The notes under the pieces: generated by a model
What the model saw: only the letters and a program-made list of their open reading frames with translations
Database searches by the model: none
Told to the model about the DNA's origin: nothing
Source: Bedellia somnulentella
Lineage: Eukaryota; Arthropoda; Insecta; Lepidoptera; Bedelliidae
DNA: 64,000 nt
NCBI GenBank assembly: GCA_963576735.1
Contig: OY755178.1
Span: 4,154,001-4,218,000, forward strand
Reading direction: 5' to 3'
Shown: in pieces, positions 25,101 to 37,100 of the stretch
How the letters are laid out: each line of letters starts with the position of its first letter
Numbering within the stretch: the first letter of the stretch is position 1
Made by a program: the position numbers and the translations under genes

Positions 25101-28100
25101 TTCGCCCCGGGAGGAAATCAGAACAGAATTATCTAAATTTGAATGATTTTCTTAGTTTTATGTTGATTTCTTAAGCAACCCATATTGTGGTTTTTATTCC
25201 GGAGTAAGTCTGTATACTATGTAGAATCTCTAGGGTTGTCCGGCAGGGACTCTTTAAGGGCGCTTTTCGTTGGCTCTTCAATTTGTTCATTGAACGAGTT
25301 GCGTGAAAGTGATTATGGACTGAGAATAGGTGTATTCATCATTAAATGCCTCTTATACGCTGACGATCAAGTGCTACTTGCATCATTGGTGCAAGAATTG
25401 CAAGAGGTGATGAAATTTGTTTTGTATATAAGTGAAAGAGTTTGTCTATGTGGGAAGTTTGTTAATAAGGAATGGAAGATTTGATAAGGACATTAAAAGA
25501 AGAGTAAAAGAGGGTAATTCGGTAAATAGAGAAAAATAGTCCAATGACTAGTCAATCGGTGTCTGAAAAGGACCGAATGGCTGTGCATGATGTTGTTCTG
25601 GTTCTTATGCTTATGTATGTGTGGTAAAAGAAGCATTAGGGCAAAGTGAATGCAGTAGAGATGCACTTAGAAAATATAATGCTTGGTTATGTGATTGAGT
25701 AAGCAATTGTATGATTTATGAAAGGTGTGATGTGAAGGATGCTATTATAAAAAACATAGCAAAAGGAATGTTAAGATGGTTAAGAGAGGATGGGTGATTT
25801 ATAGAGCTAATGTGGAGGGTCATTTTTGTAGGGGACTAGAATCGTACAAAATTGCGATCCATAGTCTCCGTCGAACCCACTTGGAACTGTCGGCACGAGT
25901 ATATGTATGTATGTACGTTCTGAATTAAGGTCTCTTACCAAACATATATTATCGAGCACCATCTTGCTTTTAGTTCACGGATTAACTAAAATACTCAACT
26001 TTCCTTAAGATAAATATGACATTCGATATTATAAACCTGATTTAAAGCAATGAGAATTCTGTGTCAATGTAGCACTTATGCAATAATGACCTGCGCATTA
26101 GAAATCTACATAATGAAGTCAAATGAATGCCGTCATGTATTTCAAGAACATCATGAGCTGTCCTTTTTATATGCTTTCAAATTGTAATTGCGTTGAGGAT
26201 GCTTTTATGTATTTAAACAATAGAATATAAATCCAATGGAAGTACATCATTTATGAAACTGTATGTATTCATTTTAAACTAGATTGTGAAAATGTTTGTT
26301 GACCTAGTGGGATTCCCTGATTTCGTATCTTTTGTTACAACCGATTGTATCGCTACTGGCAAGATTGCCGCTATCAATGTTTTAAAATTGTATGTGTTTT
26401 GATAGCGAAAATATTGCAACTTGCGACTATGACTTGGCGCTGACTGATATCAGTGTTGTGAGGTAAAACTCGCAGCTTTTGCTGAGTCAGTGCCTTATTG
26501 TAGTTGGAAGGCACAAAATTACATAGTTTCAATAAAATTATTATTTTTTACTACTGTGCTACTGATTCTTATTTTTATTGTATTTATTTTTGTCTTTAGT
26601 TTTAATGATCCCTTTTTTTCACCTGTGCTTTTAATTAGTTTAGTATTTTTAACTAGTTTACTTTTTTAATTAGTTAGTTTTCGAGCCTTTTATGCAGCAA
26701 ATAAACAACTTTCTTTACACAATTAGCGGTCGCAATGATCCGTAATATGGGGGCAGTTTCGCGGATTTATACGGTTACCATCGCGATAATAGTTGGGACG
26801 GGTAAGCCCGGGGGCTTTACCTGTTATCCGAAGCACGGAAGAACTGGCGGTTATAAGTTTCAATGACAATTATTCTAACTGTTTCTGAAGACTTTTTGCC
26901 TTCAAAGAATGGAATCATTATATTTATTTAGATAATCAGATATCTTGACGTGCAATATCCGAACGAAACTGGTATATCTTACAAATTGAACCCCTTTGTG
27001 CATCAAACTGAACTTCGGTCGGAAGATACTCTTCCCGAGAGTTTGCATTCTCTATACGTACGCCTTAAATCACAATAAGAGTTTGCTAGAGATTCAGGAT
27101 CTACATTCCTATTAATTTCTTCGCTTGCTTCCCTGTCAAGGGAAGTCAGAAGGGCAATATAGTTAAATGAAGAATAATTGATCTTGAATGTTTAATATTA
27201 CCACACAACACACTTCAAATATTTCCTGTACCCTAAGTTGTCTCATACAATACCCACTGGGAAGAGTAGGCACAGCACTGTTGTATTATAGGGAATGCTA
27301 TCGATTTTATTATAAAAGTGGTATATAGCATTAGACATATAAATATTATACGGACATATGTTACACAGATTAACTTAGCCCCAAACTAAGTATGGCTTGT
27401 ATTATAGGATACTAACTCATCGATATATTTAATACTATATAATACACATGTAATTAACATCCAAGACTAAGAAACAATCATTTATGCTCATCACATAAAT
27501 GTTGCTCTCTGCTGGGATCGAACCCGCGACCTCCGGACCGAGAAGCTAGTCACCTACCAACTCGGCCCCGGACGTAGTCAAATAAATATCAATATTATAA
27601 AGTAATTGTACGAAAGAATTATTATCCATATGTAGCGATTTCTATTCTTTCCACGCAAGTAACTCGTTGTATATTTCATACAATTATCTCAGTAACAAAT
27701 TAAATTGACTCTCGCTTGATCGATATTGGTGAGAGGTCAAATTCAATTATTCTATTTAAGTGTCAACATCTGATCACTAGTAGCTCGCGCCCTGATTGGA
27801 TCTATACTTGTTGTACATTTGGTAGCTCTTTAAATGATCTCTATTATAATTAATATGCTGTGTAGTGTCGGCTTAGAATAGCACTACCCCATTTCTTCCG
27901 GTGGGTGTACGTAAGAGGCGACTATCGGTATTGGGGCTTTTAAGGGATTTTTGGGCGATGCGGTTGGAGACCCATCACCAACATCCTTTATTTAACCATC
28001 TTTTCCCCACGTAACTTCCGAAAGTGGCTGAGGAATTTTGTTATTCCTTAGCTCTGGCTACCCCTTATAGGGATTTATAGCCGTGAGTATTATGTATGTA

Positions 28101-31100
28101 TGTATAATGAAATGAACAGGAATATGCGGTGGCTAATCAGTATTTTCGACGATATTTTGTTTTGTTTTTTTGTTTGACGAATTAATTATTGTTTTTTTTT
28201 CGATTTTTTACGCCAGGAATCTTTATTATTATTTGTTAAATAGGTTATATTAATTAAGGTGTGGTTTGTAGCCAAACAGCCAAAGTCAAAACTCTTATAG
28301 TCTCATTATGCTTGTCTGTCAGCACGTCACAGTAACTGACTTATGAAACGATTAAGGCTTAGCTGAAGTTTGCGAGCAGATTTAAACTTCAAATTGCCCC
28401 AAAGTTTTAAAACAATACAAAAACAACATATTTTCCTACTAAATCAAGCAAGCGAAAAAAAACAGTAACAGGTCTTCACGAACCTTCTAAACTCACACAA
28501 CAACCGTTTCATCACCCCATGCTCCCCAGGTCGCGGCGGCGAGGCCACGCAGCTGCTCCGGCGACTCATAAACAGCAAGCACATCGGCATGACGGTGTCG
28601 CCGCTACGAGCAACGCCGTCGCCACTGACTGCCTCTCTGCAGCCGGTCAATGGGGCTGTGTCGCCGGTAAGTGTTATACATACTTCTATTGTAAATGTGT
28701 ACTTATATTTTTGTGGTTCGTTTTATCAATGAACTAGCTATCCGTCAGTGAGTAAGTCCGCGTATACTATAATCATCAAGGCGCGACGACCTGCGGGCAT
28801 CATAACTATATTGGAGCGGTACTGTCTTGCAGCATTTGTCATAGAACATTTGTTGCAAAGACCGGCTATGTTGGTCACATGAGATCACACGGGCGACTCT
28901 CTCAATTGTCGGATCACAGTTGCTAGAACCAAAATCCGTAGAGATGGATATAGAAGTGAATGCATGCTTTTGTGGTTGGTCTTATTACGAATAACAGCAA
29001 GCATATCGGCATGACGGTGTCGCCGCTACGAGCAACGCCGTCGCACCTGACTGCCTCTCTGAAGCCGGTCAATGGGTATGTGTCGCCGGTATGTATTTGT
29101 TATAGTTTTGAGTTTGGTTTTATTATGAATAAACAGCAAGCACAACAGAAGTTGGTGCATATAAAATTCACTCGCAAGTAACTGTTACGATACGAATGCA
29201 CGATATAGATTAGAGACTGGAGCAAAAACATTTCAGGCAACACTAATCGATAATGGCAAAAACAAGTTCTAGTTATTAAAATCTGAACTAGGCTACGTGC
29301 ATCTATGAAAGACAGCACCGCCATATTAAGGTAGCTCTCAAATAAATGCAATTTCGAGCTGATAACAGCAACATAATAACAGCAAGCACATCGGCATGAC
29401 GGTGGTGTCGGTGCTACGAGCAACACCATCGCCTTTAACTGCTTCTGTTCAATCGAGCTGTGTCGTGGGATGAGATACAAAGAGAGATGAAGAACCTGCG
29501 GTCATCAATTATAACTATATTGAAGAGGTACTGGCTTGCACCATATCTTTATATATTATTTCTGTAAGCTTCTTTCTTGCCCGGAAGCCTGTGACGCGAT
29601 GAGTTAAGCTAGAAATTTGGTTCAGGTATCGTATTGTACAGTTTGCGGCCGTGGTGTGCACAAAATTCAGACATCTGATGTAACTGGATTAAGTTAATTG
29701 TTACAGAATTTCAATGTTACAATTTTGGCCCATAGACTTTGCTTGAGTGTCATAAGCGCGCGCAAACTTTAGTCGATCAGAGATGCGCTGTGATTGGTCG
29801 GAACTTTTTCAAACCGGCCAATCAGAAAAATTCACTAGAAATTCAAAAGAGCTGCGCTGTGATTGGTCGGAAAATTACAAACTAAACTCATTTTATTGGA
29901 CGCGACGTAGTCGCGCCAGGTTTACCCACTAATATATATTATTATTTAGCCATTGACTCCATAGGGGCAGACTGTCACTGCTTGGTGAACATTAACTGCC
30001 ACATCAATATGTACAACTCAGCCATGTTTGTTTCCTCACATCCCTCACAATAAGTATTTGAAATTGTGCCTCTTTGCATGTAACGCAGTATGTTACCAAT
30101 TCATTTAAAATACCAAGTGCTCGTACTGTTTATTAGAATATAATCAAAAATATACATTACTACCATGAAGTTATGAAATTTTGCTTAATTACTCCTCAAT
30201 TATTTACATTTGATTATCAGTACAAATTTGATACACATTCCAATGAACCATAATTATACCACATTAAATTTTATAAATAGAAATACATGTTATCTGTCTG
30301 TTTGTAAATAAATCTGAGTATTTTCTAAAAATAAAAACAGTGTTCTCTATAGTGATCATTAATTGAAATGAACTTCTAATGAGTCTGAATCGATTTTTTA
30401 TGGTTCCTTTAATTATTTATTATACAACGAAAACTATTTAGAGATATGATACACAACTTAAGTGAAAAACAGGACGCTAATTTCAACCAAAATTTAAGAT
30501 TCATACGCAATTTTTATAGATATTGAATATTCGAATTGATAAATCATAATTAAAATCTTTTTGTTCATGAAATTTTATTTGCTCATGAAATGTTTTTGTT
30601 CATGAAAATATATTTTATTAATTTAAATGATAAATGGTAAAATAACATTAAAACCTTCTATTTTCATTGCCGAACAACGCGAGTGAAATAAGGTGAATGA
30701 CCCAGTTATTAGGTTTGACCAAGGAATAAGTAAACCATTTTAAACCATATAGAAAAAACTACTAAGCCCACTGATTTTAAATACTTTAAAATGCATGCAA
30801 TAATATGACAGTTCCTGAAATTAATGAAATTAAATAGTAGCCTTTAAATGAAATTATGTCTATGAAAAAAAATTACGAGTTCTTACAAACGAGGAAATGT
30901 TGAACTACAAAATGGTCAACAAACAAAATAAATTCCTACGTAGAACCAACGATAAAAACATCTATTCAATTTCCTTAAGCAATTAACATTGAACAAACCT
31001 TTATAAGGTTGCGAAGACTCGATATTTTTACGATCTATTTGTCTAAGAACCACTAATAATATTTAACAAAATTTAAAAAAACCTACGCGAGCCATATTGA

Positions 31101-34100
31101 AATATAATTATTTATAATGTTTATTTTTGCCTATCACTGTTCATTAAATTTAAAAAGTTGTAATATTTTTTTTAAGTATTCCAATGACTTTAAAAACAGT
31201 TGTATCCACCTAGATTTTTCAATAACTTATATTTCGTAAAATTTCATTTAAATTGTTTTTTAATGCATTAATATCACTCACAGATAGGTCAGACATCCAG
31301 TCCCGTGTTATCGTAAAGTAAAGTCGGTACTAATACTAAATACAACGGCACGACAACACAAAACACTGATTCACATGTAAATGAAATCCTTGTTATCGGC
31401 GCCAGCGCGTGAGTTCCATTCAGAAACAAACATATGACTGACTTTGACAACAGTCAACAGGTAAAACAAAAATTGTAAGGACTCGCTTGTAATTTATTTT
31501 GTAAATTTACTCTATGACTTCCTTGTTGCAATTTTCCCGTCAACATTGAAGCAGGGTTCTATTTAGTCTGACTCCATCGATAACATTATATAAATATCAA
31601 AATTACAACGAAACGAGACTGTAAGCTACTTAAAAATCTGTTAGTTATAAACAACAAATTATTAAAGTTGTTTTTTTTTATTAAAGTGATAAAAAACAAT
31701 TGATCTCACGCTAACATAGTTTTGCTCGTGTTTTGCGATTGTCGACTAAAGTTGTTGTGTTTCTTTTTTATAAAGGACGTAGTTAATGTCGAAATTTAAA
31801 TATATTTTTGCGTATGATTATTTGAATGACTGTCCAAAATGTAGTTTTTCTGTATGAACTTATATCACAGTCGTTTTGTTGTTTGAGGTCGTTGTTTATA
31901 TCAAATATGTGCACAAATAATTTCTGAAACAAAACCACAAAGAACGTTTATGAACCAACTATTATTATCTTCTCGTAAACACTTCAAGAGGAAGTTGGTA
32001 TACTTACGGTATTATGTAATGTATTAGTATTAAAGCACTGAATTTAAAACCTAACTAAAAGCTACAGACATTAAAAACTACAAAGTGCATGTTGCGCACA
32101 TGTTGTGCACTAAAAGTGCATGTTTTTGGGTCTTTTAGTATAATTAAGTTTTTTTTATAATGTCATTTCTATTATACTCGTTTTTTGTTTATTGATAAGT
32201 AATTTATTTATCAAATTCGTAAATGGTTTCACGATTATGTGGACACCGCAGTATTTATGACTCATTAACGTCTTTATGCAAAATGCTTAATTTTTTTTTT
32301 GTGATTCTAGTCACATGATCTCGATGTGAATGGAAACGATCTTGTCATGTGACGGTTGCCACTATTTCCGTGTCGAGCGGGGTCATATATTTCACTGATA
32401 CTAACATCGATGAGGTCATTGACTTGACCGTTTATATTTCGCTTACTTCATTAGGAGTATTTTAGGGAATTTCGTAAGGGCCTCCCTAATAAATTGTAGT
32501 AATTTAACAAGAGAATAAATCACTGATATGATGTACTGTTCATAAATTTAAACATACATAAATACATATACTCAAGACTATAGATCCCTAAAAGGGGTAG
32601 CCAGAGCTAAGGAATTAAAAATTCCTCAGCCACTTTTGGAAATTTTAGTGGGGAAAAGATGGTAATACAAAGGTTGTTGGTGATGGGTCTCCGACCGCAT
32701 CGCCCAAAAATCCTTTAAAAGCCCCAATACCGTTAGTCGCCTCTTACGTAATAAATTTAAAGTAAAGAATTATAAACGCATTTTATCATTATTGTGAAGT
32801 TGACTTCTGTTTACTGTTTGTTTAAATGTCTCCTCCCTTTACATTCTTTCACGGTTTAAGTAAAAATCGAATAATGCCACAGAACTTTTTTTTTGCCGTG
32901 TAGTGCCGGTTCAAAATGTCACTACCCCTTTCTGTCCTACTTACTCACGGGTGTCGTAAGAGGCGACTAAGGATATGGGGCTTCTTTAAGTGGTTTTTGG
33001 GCGATGAAGTTGGAAACCGATCACCGACGATACTTTATTTCTACCATCTTGTCCCCCATCAACTTCCAAATGTTGCTGAGGAGTGTCTAGCTCTGGCTAC
33101 CCCTTTTTGGGATTTATGGCCGTGAGTATATGTATGTGTGTACCTTGTTTAATATGTAACGAGGGGTGTGTCTGTAAGTCTTAGGTAAAGAAAATTATTT
33201 GTTTTTTAATTGATCATGTTATTAACAGTGTAACAGTCGTTTGTGCTACAATGTTCTCAATCTAAATTGGTGTTACGTGATTTCCAAACAAGTTGTTCTT
33301 GCTAGTATCTAAATTAATTTGCTCGTCTATTTTCATTTATTTAATTGTTTTTGGTACAATCAATAGGATATTGCAGGCTTGAATCATCTGATTATCCGAA
33401 AATTTAGATGCTTCGATGTCACGAAGGGCATGTAAAGCCTTTAGTCTCGGTTATCACGGTAGTAGTCGTTAGTCGGCTTACTTGGGCGGCGCCGGCGTGA
33501 TGGACAACCAAATCACCCTATTTAAGGGTAGGCTAAGATTTGGCAGAGGAACTAATACTTCTGAACATCACGTAACATTGTCACCTAGTGTTTAGAGTAC
33601 CCACGTTTTGCTTGGACAGTGCACTCACGTAAAGGGTTTTGTACAACTTAGCCATGTGGGTTTCCTCACAATGCTTTTCACACCGTTAACAACCATGATA
33701 AATTAACCACACATATGACATTCGAAAAGACAAATTGGTGTTGGCGCAATCCGGAATTTGAACCCATACCTGTCTGCATGAAAGGTGGGTGTTGAATCCA
33801 TCAAGCTATCAGGGTTATCTTTTCAATATGCTACAATACAATAACATGTTCCAAAAAAAAGGAGTTTTTCTAGTGTTTTGGGCGATGGGGTTGGATACCC
33901 ATCACCAACAAACTTTATAAATCAATCTTTTCGCCACTCGACTTCCAAAAGTGTCTGATGAATTTCTAAAAGCTCCAAACCGTTAGTCGCCTCTTACGTA
34001 CACCCACCGGAAGAAATGGGGAGCGCTGTTCTAAGGAGGCACTACACAGCATAATATAATTATAATTGATATTAGTTTTAATATGTATGTAACATAATGC

Positions 34101-37100
34101 AATGTTCCAGAACGGCGAGTGGGCCACGTGTCGCGGCGCGGTGGCGGGCACGGCGCGCAGGAAGCAGAGCTGCCCGGCGCGCGCCCCGCCGCCGCACGAG
34201 ATCACCGCGCCCGCCGCGCTCTGGGCGCAGAACTCGTGTGAGAACGTACGTACAACACTATCTACAAGAATATTACTTTGGTGATCTCAACTTGTGTGTA
34301 TATTATGTATTTATTAGTTCTGATGAACATTTAAACCCTTATTTTTTAAGGGTAATAAGTAAGCTATATGTTAATCGGTGTTATCATCTGTGTATACGCA
34401 TACATGGTAATGTGTACATGGCTATGTACCAAATTTCTTAAAAAAAAATTCATTAATAAATAAGTTTATAACAATCATTTAAACTTTCACATTTCTCTCA
34501 AGTAGTGTTTTGTTCAGATATTAGTTGGTACACAGTATTTACATTACATATTTAGTACCTTTTTCATCGAAAATGATTGACCATTGTTTGAGTAAATTTC
34601 CGTCTCCTTAAACTTGTTAAATATTGAGTGTTACGCACGTTTGTAACGATAATGGTAGCGATTCTTGGGTTTGTGTATCGCTTCAATATCGCATCAGTAA
34701 AGGCTCTTACATTCTTACATCAAGCAATGTGATAGCTCAATGGATAGAACACCGGTTAACGTGCAAGCGACTAGTGTTCAAATCCCGGGTTTGGCCTACA
34801 CCAATTTGTTTTTTTAAAGAGATATGTGTGGTTAATTTGTCATGGTTGTTAACGGTGAGGGAAAACATCGTGCGGAAACCCACATGGCCGAGTTGTACTT
34901 AGTCATGTGACAGTGTATTTGTACAAAATGGCGATAGGCTTGTCCCCTATCACGAGAGTACACTGTCTAAGCAAAACGTGGGTACTCTGAACACCAGGTG
35001 ACAAAGTCACGTGATGTTCAGAAGTATTAGTACCTCTGCCAACCCCTTCGGGGATATTTATGGTATGTTATGTTATTCTTTTATCAATACCCACAGCAAG
35101 AGCCCGTAGACGGCACCGCCAGCCAATCAGCGGCCCGCGCCGGCCGCGTAGAGACCTCGTGTAGCAACTGCGGCACCCATACTACGACGATCTGGCGTAG
35201 AGACGCTCGCGGCGAAATGGTGTGCAACGCGTGCGGGCTGTACTACAAGTTGCACGGCGTAGCGCGACCTACGGCCATGAGGAGGGATACTATACATACG
35301 AGACGGCGGCGGCCGAGACATGAGGCTAAACATGCCAGGAATAGTATGTATTTAAGACTTATCATCATGTTTTATAGGAGAAGACACAATGTTACATTAT
35401 AGGAATAGTATGTATTTGATAGTTACCATATTTTATGGTAGTAGACACAATGTAACATAGACATGAGGCTAAGCATGCCAGGAATAGTATGTACTGATTT
35501 CTTTATATTGATTATTTTCTCAGTAAGTTTCTTTTTAAGTAAAAATGTTTTATTCAAATAAAGTTTCAGTCACAATATTTAAAGATATGTATCAAATTCA
35601 CATAATAAAAGTATGGTGTAATGTTACAATAGTTTTGAGTTCTACCCCCCGAACTAGTGAAAACACTGTATTACGGCAAGTTAGGCGCTCATCGCTACTC
35701 GGGCTCGCGCTATTCAATAGAATATGATTTATTGCCCTTTACAAACTGTGACAACAATATACAGTATATGCACGATTTTAAGATAAAACAATAAATCTAA
35801 GAACATACTATTTTGAATATGATATTTTTAGATATGTGCATATTACAACTTTATCAAACATGGATATACTAATTGAGATACTTATATATATTTAAATACA
35901 TACATATATATTCATATAAGTTAAATATAGATGATAAAAAGTAAACGCATTTTGAAAGCTACAAACTATTGAGTTATCATTATCAGCTTTCATTTATATA
36001 TTTACTAAAAAGAAAAGTTAGTTAAGGGCGTCCCCGGAAAAATAGGTTGATATTGATTGTTTGGAAATTCTATAAAGTCTGATTTGATGATATTGATATG
36101 ACATGAATAAAATATATGTTGGTGATTAGTTCATGGTGTTGAAATTTGATGTTTAACATTTTAATAATTTGTTGAAAAATATGATGAAAAAAAATGAATT
36201 GGAACATGCTTTCTTTTCATAAAAACCGTATAGGCTCCACTGGCATAACATACATGTGAACTCATTATGTGTCTATTTACGCGTAGCTTTAAGATCTGTA
36301 ACTTTGATGTTTAACTTTTCATTTAAACATTATGGTTATTCAATAAAACTAAATAAACTACATTTATCCGGCGCGCGCGTTTTTTCCGTCCCTGTCACTC
36401 TCACTAAATTTGACGTAAGAGTGAGCGAAATAGCTGCAAAATGCGGGGAGGCCCTTAAGATAAAATATTTTACTCTAAATGTTAAGTTACGATGGAGTCT
36501 TAAAAATATACATACTAAATCATCTTTACTCTAAATTCACATGCCCTGGTTATTTTCTCCTTATCCCAAGTTTTAACGAAGGCCAATATTGCGATCCTTG
36601 CATAACTCACAGATCCAAGAAGCCTCCTAAAGCGTAATACACACTGAGGCCGCCGGGCCGCCGACATAATGTCAGCAACTTTCAGTTGGCGGTCCAGTTT
36701 TCATACACAGGTTTACTGCAGGTATTAAGCGAATCAACTAATTAATATTTGTATTACCATGGATTTCCGCAAGGTAATGCCTGATTGAATTCAATATATG
36801 TAGGTTAGACATAATTCTTTCAACACAGACCACCGAGTTGTTTCGCCGGTAAATGTATTGCGCTTAAACCTGTTATCTTCTCCACAGAACGTCGTTCTGG
36901 CGGTGGCAATAGCGGAGCGGGCGAGCCAGCGGAGGCGGCGGCGGAGTGCGCGGAGGAAGCGGTTCTATTGGCGTTGCGACAGCGGTTGCAGCCGCATCTA
37001 CTAGCCGCCTTGCATGCGCAGAATAATACGCATCGACAGGTAATATAGATAAGAAAGTATTTATTGGCAAGCAAAGAAATACACGGACTAATAAAATAAC

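Noticed and set aside
27507..27580. tRNA gene candidate (minus strand)
   Set aside because: Part of family D; the same head and body occur at 14560-15067.
34097..34441. Arg/Ala-rich 114-codon frame
   Set aside because: Other-frame shadow of G+C-rich ZAD-GATA exon 6 running into the intron.
36832..36863. Possible tiny extra exon (ACCACCGAGTTGTTTCGCCG before GTAAAT) upstream of exon 8
   Set aside because: It has AG and GT borders, but 20 bases would break the phase between exons 7 and 8.
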